A stretch of 64,000 nucleotides of DNA. It comes from Jaltomata sinuosa (lineage: Eukaryota; Streptophyta; Magnoliopsida; Solanales; Solanaceae). Position numbers and translations under genes: made by a program. The notes below the pieces were generated by a model. The model saw nothing but the letters and a program-made list of their open reading frames with translations, was not told the origin of the DNA and did not search any database. Within the stretch, counting starts at the first letter, position 1. Each line of letters opens with the position of its first letter. The stretch is from contig QJPP01002952.1 in assembly GCA_003996215.1 (NCBI GenBank), positions 1-64,000 on the forward strand, in the 5' to 3' direction. This document shows positions 23,389 through 35,349 of this stretch, in pieces.

Positions 23389-24145
23389 ATTTTCTTTGAG
23401 ATGATTGACCATATTGATGCACATGATCTTAAAAGAAAATATTTAATAGAACTAAAAAATATAGTTCTTAATTAATAACCGGATAAAGAAACTATTGAAC
23501 CCTTTAATATGAAAAATGTATTAAATAAATTTAAAGAACAAAGGTCTGACACAACACTACAAGATCTTCAGACTGAATTATTACACATAAAAAGGGAAGT
23601 CAAGGAGGTTAAGCAAAGACTTGACCAACTAGAAACAGAATCACTTACCTATAAAATTATAAAAGATTTAAAGTCTAAGCAAGAACCAGTTTCATATGAG
23701 CCTGGAGAAACGTCAAAATTAGAAAAAGATGAGGAAGAAGAAATAGAGTCCCTAGAAGGAACACTAGAAATCAAATCAGGAATTAAAACAATTTCAATAG
23801 TTAAATCCCAGAGTTACCATATACCTATTACATTAGTCATAAATAATAATTATACTATTCATAAAATTGCATTATTAGATACAGGTGCAGATCAAAACTA
23901 CATAATTGAAGGAATAATTCCTACTAAATACCTCAAAAAAAGTACTACCCGATTATTCTCTGCAACAGGCGAAAGACTCAAGATGAATTATAAACACCAC
24001 AGGGCACACATGCAATAATGAAATATGTTTTATTAATGACTTTGTAATAATCAAGGATATAAATGAAGAAATAATATTAGGTATCCCTTTTATAACTCAA
24101 ATAAAACCAAACGTCACCGCGTTAGATGGCATACACACCACGGTG
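23389..24145 (+). pseudogene. Endogenous pararetrovirus aspartic protease region
   Basis: After stops near 23475, an open frame from 23509 gives a coiled-coil-like Lys/Glu stretch (residues ~15-50), an acidic linker and then a retropepsin core with LLDTGADQNYI at ~23875-23905. The DTGA triad is the catalytic Asp motif of the protease that processes viral polyproteins. The frame is lost near 23985 and the protein continues in another phase (ILGIPF-type flap region near 24080). It lies between the coat-protein and RT regions, the expected order. Confidence 0.75.
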
Positions 24146-24859
24146 TTAGGAAAAGAAATTATTTTCCCTTATCTAAATAGTATGTCAAAAGAAGAAAGTG
24201 ACTTTGTAAAAGATAAAACTATCTTTAGAATAAATTTACTTTCACAACAAATAAACTATTTAAAAGATGAAATAAAAATTAAGAGAATCCAATCATCTTT
24301 AAAAACTTCGGAAATGAAAGCCAAAGTTAAAAGCCTCCAAGATATCATCGAATAAGAGGTTTGTTCAGACTTTCCTAATGCCTTTTGGGAAAGAAAAAGA
24401 CATATTGTTTAAGTCATCCCCACTAAGGCAAGACCTATCCAAATGAACCATGAGTTAATGGAATATTGTAAAAAGGAAATCAATGATTTACTTGATAAAG
24501 AAATTATTAGACCTTCCAAGTCACCTTGGAGTTGCTCAACATTTTATGTCAACAATAGTGCAGAAAAGAAAAGAGGATCCCTAAGACTGGTCATAAATTA
24601 TAACCCTCTTAATAAGGTTTTAAAATGGATTAGATAACTGATACCCTATAAAAGAGATCTTCTTAAAAGAACCTATTATTCTAATATTTATAGTAAATTT
24701 GATATGAAATCAGGATTTTAGAAGATACAAATAGCCAAAAAAGATAAATATAAAACATCCTTTAATGTACCTTTTGGACAATATGAATGGAATGGAATGC
24801 CATTCGGATTAAAGAATGTACCATCTGAATTTTAAAATATTATGAACAATATATTTAAT
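24146..24859 (+). pseudogene. Endogenous pararetrovirus reverse transcriptase, first part
   Basis: In one phase, several open pieces (24143-24355, 24443-24637 and on to 24859) encode the linker and fingers of a pararetroviral RT. Visible motifs are EIIRPSKSPWSCSTFYV near 24500, SLRLVINY near 24580, KFDMKSGF near 24700 and GMPFGLKN near 24795. In-frame stops occur around 24352, 24410, 24634, 24718 and 24833. The Tekay solo LTR interrupts the coding sequence at 24860; the polymerase motif appears only after it. Confidence 0.85.
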
Positions 24860-27800
24860 TGTAATGACCCTTCAGGCCATTTTTGCATTTTCACCTTTCT
24901 TGTACTGTTAGAGCTTGCCTGTAGTGGCCCCAAGTTTTTTATGGCTTGCTGAGACCAGTATTTCAGTGCCCGGGCCATTTGTTTGGTCTTTTTGGTCGTT
25001 ACTTGTTAGCTTTAGACTTTGGAAATCATTGATTTCAGTCAACATTCTTGGTGAACGTGCTTAGAATCAAATTCTGACAGTTTCATTAGTTGCGAATCAT
25101 GCACTTTGGTCTAGTGGGACCTTTGGTCGGGATCCAGGAGCTTTTCAGCTTGGAATTCTCTCTCATCCTGTGTTTTCAGGCCAATTAGGCTTGTTTGGTT
25201 GACTTTGGTCAACATTTGGAGAAGACGGCTTCGGATGAAAATTTTGTCAGCGCAGTTAGCTCTGGAATATCGAGTTTAGTCTAGAGAGACCATTAGTTTG
25301 AGTCCCGAGGCTTCTAGACTTGATTTCGGCCCTTGAGTTCCGTTTTGAGAATAGTTGGCCTAAAGGTTGATTTTGGGAGCGGGGCCCACTTTTCATTAAA
25401 TCGACCTTCGATAGGATTTTCATTAATTTCATTGGATCTAGAATTCCATTTCTAGTTGAATAGCTTAGGTCGTTTGTGTTTGCGGGACCCCGGATGAGTT
25501 CCTGAGGGTCCATCGAAGTTAAATCTTGTTGTGGCTTTGTTGTTGGCAGTTGTTGTCATGGCAACAACTTGGCCTTCACCTACGCATTGGCATGGCTGCC
25601 TACGCAAAGGGAAAATTAGTTTCCCATCTGGTTGGCCCTCACCTACGCGTGGGGCTGGCCTTCTACGCGCAGGGCAAGGACCAGCTTCCCCAACTTTGGC
25701 CTTTGCCTACGCGATGCCTTGGCCGCGTTTGCATAGGCCAAGGATGGCATCTATAAGTTGGCATTTCTCTTCTTTTTTCTTCAATCTCCCAACATTTCCA
25801 ACTCGTCCTCCATTGTCAAAGAACCCCAAAACCTCCATACTTCACCATTATTATTCCCAACTAATTGGAGGATGTTATTGTGACGATCCTTGCTCATTAA
25901 ATTGATTTCTAAAGCTAGTAAGTAACCTCTTTAATTTCCATTTCCTCCATTGATTCACGCTTTAATTTCATAATTGGTGGGCTATTTTGAAGCCCCAATT
26001 GTTGTCCATTTTTGCTCAAATTTTGAGCATGTTCTCTCGGGATTGTAAGGAATATATGAGTGTTTTTCATTTTAGGTTGCGAGGCCCACGGGCTTATTTG
26101 TGACCCAGATTTTGTTCTGATTATGTTTATAGCATTATGGGTATTTTTGGTCACGTTTTGATGTCTAGATTGTTGTGTTGATAGTGTTTTCATGAATTGG
26201 AACTTCCTGGATCAGTTCGAGCTTGAACAACGTCGTCCCTGCAACTAGTCATTAGACGACAGGTAGGTTATGATTTTCCCTACCTAGACTCTGCATATAT
26301 AGGATATAAATGCATTAATTAGCATCCTTGGGTTAGTTTTATAGGTTAGTACCCTCAGACCTTGTCCACCTTTTATGTCCATTTATTTCATACGTGATTG
26401 TAGTATTCGTGTAGTATTGCTATATTACATTTGTGGCCCTGTATGGCCTTTGTATATGCCTCTGGACCATAGACGGTGAGATATTTGGGAATGTCCACGA
26501 GTCCTGGACATATAGATATTGCTTTAGGTTGGCTATCCGTGTTGTAGAGCTGTTTGTGCCTGTGCAGGGCCGATAGGAATGTTTGTGAGCCATTTTGGGC
26601 TAGATCTATTGTTTGAGAGCATATCATTCATGAAAAAGGATTTTTCTGCATGTTTTACTACTATTTTGGCTTTAGGCCTACTATCACCAGTTTTCTAAAC
26701 TTTGCATGGCCTCGCAGGCCCATTTTTGGTATAAATAATGATAAAATGAGATTTGGTAATGACTGGTGGATTTTCTCAAGATAAAAGTGGTACTATGTTG
26801 ATTTTCTTACTGGTTTTCTTACTGATACTAGACTCGACTACGCTGGAGTGCTAGACATGTTTTATGATGGTTTTAGATCCGGCTACACTCTGGGCACCCT
26901 CTAAGAGGGTTATTGAGACTTGATTACCGATTTAGCCCCAAATACACTTGGGGCACCCTTTGACGGGTTTTTGAAACTACTACTACTGAATTAGACCCGG
27001 TTTGAGTTTGGGCATGTACTTCGAGATCTAGACTATTGACTTATACAATTGAGATTCGCGATATTTGTATGTGGTCTATGAATAGACCCATGGACCCTAT
27101 CATTCCTAGACCCCAAGCTACGAGTTGAGGGTGCCGGAAGAGGGGTATACGACATAGTTGAAGTATACGGGCCATGTCCTTCCATGTGTCCTACCTCTAT
27201 TGGGCCTTATAGGTATCGGAGGGGGTAACATACGGGTCTATTATCACACCAGATTCATCATAAATCATCATGCATATTGCATTCCAATTCCACACTTGTT
27301 TACTGTGTGCTCAGTGTACACTCCGGTTGTATGGGTGGCCGGAGGGTTTATTTTCACATGATTGCATTCCTCGGCTGTATGGGTGGACGTTTGGACTGTA
27401 TGTAGATTATATTACTCCTTTCGTACTGTAAAGCATGTTTTGACCTTGGGCTATTAGCGGATTGGTAGTTTCTCGCCTGTTGAGGCCCTGGTGATTCAGA
27501 TTGTGTTTATTGAGAGGCTAGTGGGACTTAGATTGTTGAGGCGCTGTCTTTGTAGCCTTCTGAGTGGTTGTGGTCTATCAAATGTTATTCTTTTCATGGT
27601 TTTTATTAGTGGATCTCGATTCTTGTGGCTTAGTTATTCCATCCTAGGGTTGCACCTGAGAGACTGCTTTCTCTCTATACTTATCTTGTAATTAGGCTTG
27701 GCATGATTCTGTTCATATATTGATTCTAACTTGAATATGTTGGCTTGTTTTCCTCCTTCCCCTTTTACTTGAGGATACCGGTATACATCCCTTATCTTTA

Positions 27801-28521
27801 AACTCTCTCTCTGTTTATATATTGTTGTTGCAAGGATTCTAGGTGCGTTCTTCTTTATCTCACATGTGTTTCTGTGTATGTATATCTTCTGTGGCTAGCA
27901 TAGTCTGTTTGTATTCTTGTTGACTTCTATACATGCTAGTTTCCTTGTGCTTCCTCTTTGTTTCTGTGACTGCTTCCCTTGTATTCTTCTTATTACTATT
28001 TTTATATCTTATATGCGCTCAATCGACAGATGATCCCTACTGGGTACCCGTTGCTTAGCAATTGGTACTCATACTACACTTCTGTATCTTTTTGGTGCAG
28101 ATATTAGTGTGAACTTTTGGGGTTGATTGCGTGAAGACTCGTGCAGCTTTTGGATATTCGAGACTAGGGTGAGCACCGAACGACCGGGTCTTGACCACAT
28201 CTCATCTTTTTTACTGTTACTCTTTGTACTTTTGGAGATAGTTGTACTTATTATTTTGTTACTTCTAGCACTTGTATTCTATTAGCAGATTTTGTACTGT
28301 CGATACCAAGTCTTGGGGTTGGTATAGTTTTCTTGTATATTTATACGATCGGGTTATTTGCTTCCGAATTGTATTTATCTTATTATACTCCCGCTTATTT
28401 CAGCTTATCATGCGTATTGGTTAGGTAGTAGCCCATTACTAACCATTATGGGCTAGTGGAATCGGTTCGCCTACTAGAGGGTTGTAGGTGCCATCATGAC
28501 CTAAGAATTCAGATCATGATA
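24860..28521 (+). mobile_element. Solo Tekay/Del LTR inside pararetrovirus RT (3662 bp)
   Basis: It starts TGTAATGACCC and ends GATCATGATA, with no primer-binding site or internal sequence on either side. The flanking five bases are TTAAT (24855-24859) and GTAAT (28522-28526), a target duplication with one mismatch. The RT frame continues in the same phase once the LTR and one duplication copy are discounted. It is more diverged than the array LTRs. Solo LTRs arise by recombination between the two LTRs of an element. Confidence 0.88.
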
Positions 28522-28641
28522 GTAATCAATATAGTCATATTTCTATAGTTTATATAGATGATGTTTTAATATATTCAGAAGATATTGATCAACACTTTAA
28601 ACATATTCAAACCCTTTTAAAAGTTGACCTATCTGCATTGT
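28522..28641 (+). pseudogene. Endogenous pararetrovirus reverse transcriptase, resumed
   Basis: About 39 residues continue the RT palm and include the catalytic YIDDVLIYS motif near 28553-28580. Both Asp residues of the DD pair are present. The frame stops around 28640, where sequence of the minus-strand LINE begins. Thumb and RNase H are absent. Confidence 0.85.
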
Positions 28642-28709
28642 AAGCCCCCCTTTGAAAACGTAGCTTGTTCCTTTCCCTCCAGAAGTTTGTTACCACCATA
28701 GCAAAGACA

Positions 28710-29390
28710 CTACAAATGATGGCACTGAAACCAGTTTTCCTCTTGAATCTCCTCAGTCCAAGTACAAATAGCTTTGGTTATACCCAACCAACACAACACC
28801 TGAGTCCATAAAGAGCCAGTGATAGAGCACAAAAAGAAGAGGTGATCGAGTGTTTCCTCTGCCATATCACAAAAAACATAGTTGGGGGGTATCTGAATGG
28901 AGAACTTTAATAATATATCTACCATGGCAAGTCTCTGTTGTATCACCAACCATACGATGAATTTATATCTGGGATGAATGTTGGGATGGAGGGATATACT
29001 CTTCCAGGCTACTTTAGGATGATGTGGGAGCATGGCAGTGTTCATTTTTCGAATGGAGAACTTCTGGTTGATCATCACTTGTTGCAATCGACCCTGCAAG
29101 TCCCCTTGTAGCGATGGAGACTGCATTATGTGTTGACGAGCTTCAAAAATCTTCCTAATAACCCAAGTATCATTCCGGGGTACCGCACAATCCTCAATCG
29201 TCGTGTTCTTCATATAATATGTATGGACCCATCGAATCCAAAGGCAATCTTTCTTAGCAGCCAATGCACACAAATGCTTCGCTATTGCTCCTCTATTCCA
29301 GGTGATCAAATGAATAACATTGAGACCCTCCGCAGAACTCGGGAGACACACCTTTTCCCAAGACACTAACACGTTCCTCGACCCTAGCAC
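28710..29390 (-). pseudogene. LINE C-terminal zf-RVT-like domain
   Basis: The 226-residue frame starts near LVSWEKVCLPSSAEGLNV and ends with a zf-RVT-type segment: PKVAWKSI, a run similar to HPRYKFIVWLVIQQRL, then CDMAEETLDHLFFLCS, where Cys/His pairs form the presumed zinc ligands. This domain follows RT in plant non-LTR elements. It is the longest intact frame in the LINE. Confidence 0.8.
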
Positions 29391-29567
29391 ATCACCCGTT
29401 CAAAAGAAAGTTCTACAGATGCTATTTATCATCTTCATAATTCACTTTGGAAGAAGAAACACTTGGGCCCAATACGTTTGGACCCCAAAAAGAACTGCTT
29501 GGATCAATTGAAGTCGCCCGGCATAGGATAGGAACTTTGCAGACCAGCATGTTATCCTCTCAATAAT

Positions 29568-30870
29568 TCACACTACAAGGGGCAAGCATTGATTCACAGT
29601 CAATTTTTTGGAAGAAAGAGGCACCCCCAAGTAAGTGAATGGAATAGAGCCTTCGCAGAACTGTAGCATATGGAGGATCTCTTGCTTCACTGACTCCTTA
29701 ACTCCAGACAGATACACAGAGCTTTTGTCAGGGTAGGCTTGTAAGCCAGAGACAACAGAGAACTTGTGGAACGCTTCCTGCATAATCTCAATAGATTGAA
29801 GATCAGCCTTGCAAAACATTAATAGGTCATCGGCAAAACAAATATGCATGACCCCTAGTTTCTTGCACCTAGGATGGAACTAAAAAAGCTTATTCGTTGC
29901 CAAGCCACTTGTTCCCTTTGTAAATACTCCATAGCTATGATGAAGAGGTAAGGTGACATGGGGTCACCTTGCCTAATTCCTCTCTTTCCCAAAAAAAGCT
30001 TTGCCAAGCCACCACTTATCACCAAGGAGTAAGAAACTGTCATAATACACTCCATAACACATTGAATAAACTGATAAGGAAACCCCAGTTCTGCCATCAT
30101 GCTCCTTAGAAAACCCCACTCAATAGAATCGTAGGCTTTTCGAAGGTTGACCTTCATCACACATCTTGGAGAAAGGCCCTTCCTTGAGTACCATTTCAAA
30201 ATTTCATGACTAAACAGAATGTTATCCAGGATACTTATTCGCTCAACAAAAGTAGTTTGAGAGGGATTGATCAAAGAATTTATCACCCCCTTCATCCTCT
30301 TAGTAAGAACCTTTGTGACAATCTTGTAAATAGTAGAACAATAGGATATAGGCCTAAAGTCTTTTACCAAGGTAGGATTCTTGCTCTTAAGGATAAATGT
30401 GATAGCAGTAGAGCTAAAGGACTAAAGCATCTTACTAGTAGAGAAGAATTCGTTCACTGCCTTGAGAGTATCATCTTTCACAATGTCCCAGTGTCGAGTA
30501 AAAAACTCAATAGGATAGCCATCAATTCTCGAGGTTTTATCCTTAGGCATTCCATTTATTGCTGTCATAATTTCAGCATCAGTTACCTGCGCAACAAGGT
30601 GGAGTTTCTATTAGTGCGTAGGACAAGGCCCCCTACTTATCACCTCTCTACTTGGGACTTGAAGTTCATCTGCAGCTGACCCCATGAGATTAGTGAAGAA
30701 AGTAACAAATTCAGCCTTAACTTGTGCCAGATCATTCAACTTGGTTCCTGTGTCATCATATATAGAATAGATAGAGTTCCTGCAAGTTCTGATCTTCCAT
30801 TGGGCATGGAAGTACTTTGTATTTGCGTCTCCATATTTTACCCAATTTGCTCTTGATTTCTTCCTGAGGG
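29568..30870 (-). pseudogene. LINE reverse transcriptase
   Basis: Two frames (30370 to 29855, and 29849 to 29568) cover the RT core. Motifs are DFRPISYCSTIYKI near 30340, KAYDSIEWGFL near 30120, GIRQGDPMSPYLF near 29970 and the catalytic FADDLL near 29835. The last Asp pair is intact. A frame change occurs between 29855 and 29880. Upstream, broken frames to about 30870 carry the N-terminal RT region (FHAQW, DGYPIEFF). The enzyme would copy the LINE RNA at a nicked target. Confidence 0.85.
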
Positions 30871-31069
30871 CTTATTCCTCCACATCACACCATTTGTGAA
30901 TATCCAGTAGTACTATCTGCTCCTTTTCTACTAATAGTTGGTTCATTGGTTGCCTAGCTATTTGATCCTGTATAATCCCCAGTGTCTGTCGTTCCACTTG
31001 AAGATGTTGACTGTAGGATGCCATGTAGCTATTCAACTCTGTTAAAGCCACCTTCAAAGCCCTGAGTTT

Positions 31070-31900
31070 CTACCACAGCTGACTTATATTAGATCCTTTA
31101 AAGGATTTCTGCCAAACAGTAGTGAGGATCCCTCGAAACTCAGGATGTTGCAGTATAGAGTTGAACAATTTGAAAGGCTTGGGGTGGAGGGTCATTGGAG
31201 GTCTGTAATCAATTAAAATTGGAGAATGGTCAGATACCCTTGGATTGAAATAATCAGCTTCCACATGTCCATAGGATTGGATCCATTGGAAGTTTCCTAG
31301 AGCCCAGTCAATCTTAGAGTATACTCGATTACCTTGTTGTTGTTTGTTACATAAGGTGAAATGCCAACCTTTCCCCTTTAAAGGTGTGAGATTTAAATTG
31401 TCTAGACAATCCCCAAAGTCTTGTGTCTCAGCATCAGTTTCTGCAGAACCCAATCTATCCTCAGTAGAGAGTAGGGTATTGAAATCACCACAGAGCAACC
31501 ATTCCCCTACAATGGATTGCCCAAGTAGCTTCAAATCTTCCCACAAGCTCTTTTGTTCCAGCAGCTCATTTTTAGCATACACAACAGTGAAGAAAGTTGT
31601 AAAAGATGTTGCACAGTTCACTACCTTACAGTGAATGAATTGCTCCCTTGTTGCTAGAATGTCCACATGAATTGAAGAACTCCACATCAACCAAATTCTA
31701 CCATTTGGGGCCATAGGGTAGTTACACCCATAGTTCCACCCGGGTACAACCTTTACAAAATTCCAGGAGATTTTGACTCCTTCACCCTCATCTCTATACA
31801 ACCAAACAAATCAACGTTGTTTTTCTACAACAACAGCTTCAGCTCTTTTTGCTTCAGGGGTTAGTTGAGGCCCCTGATATTCCAAGTAGCTACAGTCATG
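31070..31900 (-). pseudogene. LINE APE-type endonuclease
   Basis: The domain begins near 31893 with ATWNIRGLN and continues, after a frameshift around 31770, in a 243-residue frame. That frame contains LLCGDFNTLLS near 31495 (catalytic/metal-binding Asp and Asn), a YSKIDWALG segment near 31310 and RVSDHSPILIDY near 31225 (the SDH catalytic motif). The endonuclease nicks target DNA to prime reverse transcription. Catalytic motifs are retained, but the frameshift and early stops make the copy inactive. Confidence 0.82.
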
Positions 31901-31929
31901 GGGGGTTGAGGGAGTTCTTTGGATCACTG

Positions 31930-33140
31930 GATTGCCCCATATAAGTGACACCATTGTAAAGACTCCCAAACATGTTCCTTGTACTAATGATTGTACACTA
32001 CTGCACTGCCTGCACATCAAATGTGGGTACAATCTCAGTAATAACAGTTGCACTCGACACAACAGGAGTAGGAGACTTGTCCTTTCGGATAGGATCATCT
32101 TTGGCCTTCCAGTCTTGTATTTTTGGCCTCCTTCGTCGTCTATTCCTCCTCCTCCAACTTTGAGCCTTTTGATACCCTCCCTCTTCTTCCATAACAACCA
32201 CCTCATTCCAACAGTCCACCTTCTGATGACCGAAGTGTAGACACCCCCGTGCAATAGCTAGGTCTCCATTCATAATCAATAACCTGATGTAAGGTACCCA
32301 TATGAGTTTTGATCTCGATAGACTCAAGTAATGGTTGCGAGATATCAGTCTCCACTAACACCCGTGCATAAGAGATCCTTTCCATATCAACTGTTATATT
32401 ATCCGTGTAAAGAGGCCATCCCACAGCACTAGCAACCTTGCTCAAACCTCCTTTCGACCAGTAGCCCACTGGTAACCCAGGGAATGTTACCCATAATGGA
32501 ATGGTGGTGATACAATTAGGATCAAACATAAAATTGATCTTCCAATATTGGATAATGAAGGGCTTATTATGGAAAGTATAGGGTCCTCCCAGCAATATCT
32601 TCTCACACTCGTCAATTTTGTCAAATCGGAAAATAAAGTAGCCTGAATCATGGGTAAAAATCTGGGGTTTTGCTAAAACAATCCAGGCATGTTTCACGTA
32701 GTTCTCCATAGTTTTTGTATAGGGTTTATCACCCATAACAAACCCTATTAAAGTTGATTGCCAATATAGCTCCTGGGGTTTCACATCCTCCACATCAATA
32801 GTCACAACCATCTTCCCCTGTTTTGTACTAGGCAGAACATACAAGTGAGGTTTACCCTTTTGGGGCAATCGATTCCCTGGAAGTCAGGCTTTGCCACCAG
32901 AGTGGGGTTGGATGAGGTGTCTACCTCTGAGAACTGTAATTTTCTCACCGCTGGAATGCCATCCTCCATTCCATAGTCCTTCAAGTGAAGGGAGTTCTGC
33001 AAATCAGAGTACGAAACATTAACGACGGAAGGAGGAACTCCCACAGGTAACTGAGGGTAAAGATCGCTGCTTTCCATTCGCCGGTATGATTAACTTCGCC
33101 ATAGTGGACCTTCCAGCCGTCAAAATTGCTAAAGCCATGA
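31930..33140 (-). pseudogene. LINE ORF1 (DUF4283-like, zinc knuckle)
   Basis: The frame from 32868 to 32203 carries a DUF4283-type region (YWQSTLIGFVMGDKPY near 32750; IIQYWKINFMFDP near 32540; PLWVTFPGLPVGYW near 32480). It reads YEWRPSYC and then loses phase at a run of five Cs (32244-32248). In the shifted phase the knuckle continues GCLHFGHQKVDC, followed by an Arg-rich stretch. One base removed from the run would restore a CX2CX4HX4C pattern. A second break near 32850-32870 separates an N-terminal frame starting at 33077. The product would bind LINE RNA. Confidence 0.75.
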
Positions 33141-33296
33141 TTTGGGTGACTCAATTGCACGTTAGCAGACCTTTGCTAAGGTGCACCGAGCTGAATAGCT
33201 GAGTCTTGTCCTCTCATTACTAGTGTAGGCATTAAAAAACAATCATTTGATTTTCTTTCTTGCTCTCCCTTAGAAGCAGGAAAGGATTCTATCTAT

Positions 33297-33830
33297 CTAC
33301 CTAGCTTTGGTAGATTTCCCCCAACGCAATCCATAGAAATTCCAAGAATCCCTTGGTGGATAAGTCTGACGACTCAGCAGCAGTGCAGAATTGAGTTTCT
33401 TGTCTGGTGGATCTGATCGCGGATAGGTAATTATATAAAAAATATACACATTTTCGCAATGAGAAAATTGTGGAGAGAACACAGAAAGTGCAGACATAGA
33501 CTTTGAGAGTTCCACACTACTGGAGTCCTCCTCGAAAGACTCCTTCTTTATATATGTGAGTGGTGTCACTCTCTTTATCCGAACTAGTAGATCCGGATGA
33601 TGAGTCTTCCCCCTCTTCAGACTGGGGGGAAGTATGCTCTGATGTTTTCTCCTGCTCGGGTGCGTCATCTTCTCCCTTTTCATAGTGAGATGAAGATGAC
33701 ATCACCATCTTCCTCTTTATCAACCGAACAAGGGGGATGTTGTCTGATTCACTCCGCTCGCCTTCCGAATCAAATTGATCCTTCAAATGAGTAGTGACTA
33801 CTTTTTCTTTTGCTTTCCAAGATCCCCCTC
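33297..33830 (-). pseudogene. Ser/Glu-rich ORF fragment, possibly Athila second ORF
   Basis: A minus-strand frame (33786 to 33517, extendable upstream to about 33830 through two stops) encodes a hydrophilic, acidic, Ser-rich protein including ESDNIPLVRLIKRK. The motif 'SDN-(I/V)-PL-x-RL' at the start of such a protein is familiar to me from the second (env-like) ORF of Solanaceae Athila elements, and it lies downstream of the Athila pol on the same strand. It ends in a frame change and is followed by the LINE. The assignment is tentative. Confidence 0.35.
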
Positions 33831-33839
33831 ATCATGATG

Positions 33840-35349
33840 GAGTTGGTTGTGCCATTTAGTACCTACAGGTGAAGTACGTTAGTAAATCAAACCAAAAATG
33901 AAAAACAAAAAAGGTAGAAATTTTTTACAGATTTTAAGCCTCTCATGGGCGTGGGAGGTCTGACATCCCGTTGGAATGGGTATCAGAATAAGACAATGGG
34001 TTTTATGGAATAATTTTGCTCCCATGGTGGTTTTCCATGGGCTTTGGAGGTCCGACGTCCCATCAGAATCGGGCGTCGGAATTAGACAGAAGCCTTTTCA
34101 GGCAACGGTCCCTTTCCTACCCCCTGATCCAACACCTGTTGTGCCTATAATGGCTCGTCCTCCCAGCCCGTGGGATAAAGACAACACACATTCATCTCTT
34201 GTGATCCACACCCTTTTGTTTCAAAATACTTTCATAAACCTAATTTCAAACATGTTATACTCATCTCCTCAAACACCCTCATAGAGCAACCATAGCAAAT
34301 CAACAACCCTAATCCCTAGCATACAATTACAACAACACATACACATTAACACTGTTCTATCTAGGGTTCATTATATGCAATATTTCACACGCATAAGAAC
34401 CCATAGACATCATCACATCAACATATCTTGGTGATAAACTTAAGAATGTAAAATTGTACTTACTTTGTGGGTAGAAGTTGTTGACCTCTTGAGTGACTTT
34501 GTGGAAAGTGTGTGAGTGACTTGTGAAGTTGAACCTTGGATGGAACTTTTAAAGGGGAAGATTTGCTTGTTAATGGGTTTAAGGAAGGGAAGTAATTATG
34601 GGAGTGGATCGTGTGGGAGGGTGGATGTGAGAAGTGGGAGAGAATTGTTAGAAGAGGGAATTTGAATGTGTTTGACCCCAATTCAATGAGATCAAATCAT
34701 CTTAAAATGTGGGTAAAGGGGAAAGGGAAATCCGGGTTGGGTCGGGTTAGAGCAATCAAAATTATAAAAATTATTGACCATTTGACCAACCCAGATGATG
34801 GGTTAATGCAATACCTGTGGGGCTCATGATGTCCCATCTAAATAGACTTACCTAGGCATTGGAGACCCTATTTCCCATGCCCTTCAAGGTTAAGACTTCC
34901 CAACATTTTGGGATGTGGGAATAGGCCAGTGGATTTTCCCTTGCTTCTTTTGTTTGCACGCCCATTTCCCATGCATGTCGGGGATGCAACGGCCCATCGT
35001 GGCTGGATGTGGGAATGGAATAGTGAATTTTTATTAGGTATTCATAGTGGCATGCCCAATTTTGATAGGCGTGGGACATGTGATGTCCCGTTAGATGTGC
35101 CCGTGGGACCCTTTCTGTAGTTTTCTCTCTCTTCAACTTCACCAACTTCTGCACACTTAAAACAAATGTTATTTCATGGGTTGCCTCCCATGCAGCGCCT
35201 GATTTAACATCATGACACGATGTAGGTCACTTGACTACTCAGACTTCATCAAGTTTCCTTCACGGGTTGCCTCCCATGAAGTGTCTGATTTAACGTTGCG
35301 GCACAATGCAGGTCACTTCGTTAATCAGACTTCACCAAGCTCCCAAACT
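33840..35349 (-). mobile_element. Athila-like spacer downstream of pol, with degenerate repeats
   Basis: There is no protein domain here. Imperfect copies of a motif like GTGGGA-TC-GA-TCCCG recur around 33950, 34040, 34830, 34975 and 35070. Two related 120-bp blocks at about 35175-35235 and 35260-35330 share GGGTTGCCTCCCATG ... CTGATTTAAC. Read on the minus strand these are the familiar AAATCAGGCGC ... GGGAGGCAACCC tracts that follow integrase in Athila elements. Confidence 0.6.

Larger units (their letters stand above)
28642..33180 (-). mobile_element. L1-type LINE, nearly full length, decayed
   Basis: Read on the minus strand from about 33180 down to 28642, the order is ORF1 (nucleic-acid-binding, DUF4283-like plus zinc knuckle), APE-type endonuclease, reverse transcriptase and a zf-RVT-like C-terminal domain, the layout of plant L1-clade LINEs. 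Stops and frameshifts separate the frames. I see no poly(A) tail (poly-T at the left edge) and no target duplication, so the 3' end looks truncated against the pararetrovirus at 28641. The exact 5' end is uncertain. Confidence 0.8.

Noticed and set aside
30206..30679. 157-residue plus-strand frame
   Set aside because: It is antisense to the LINE reverse transcriptase, whose minus-strand motifs are clear.
31344..31634. Plus-strand frames over 31344-32240
   Set aside because: Antisense to the LINE endonuclease and ORF1.
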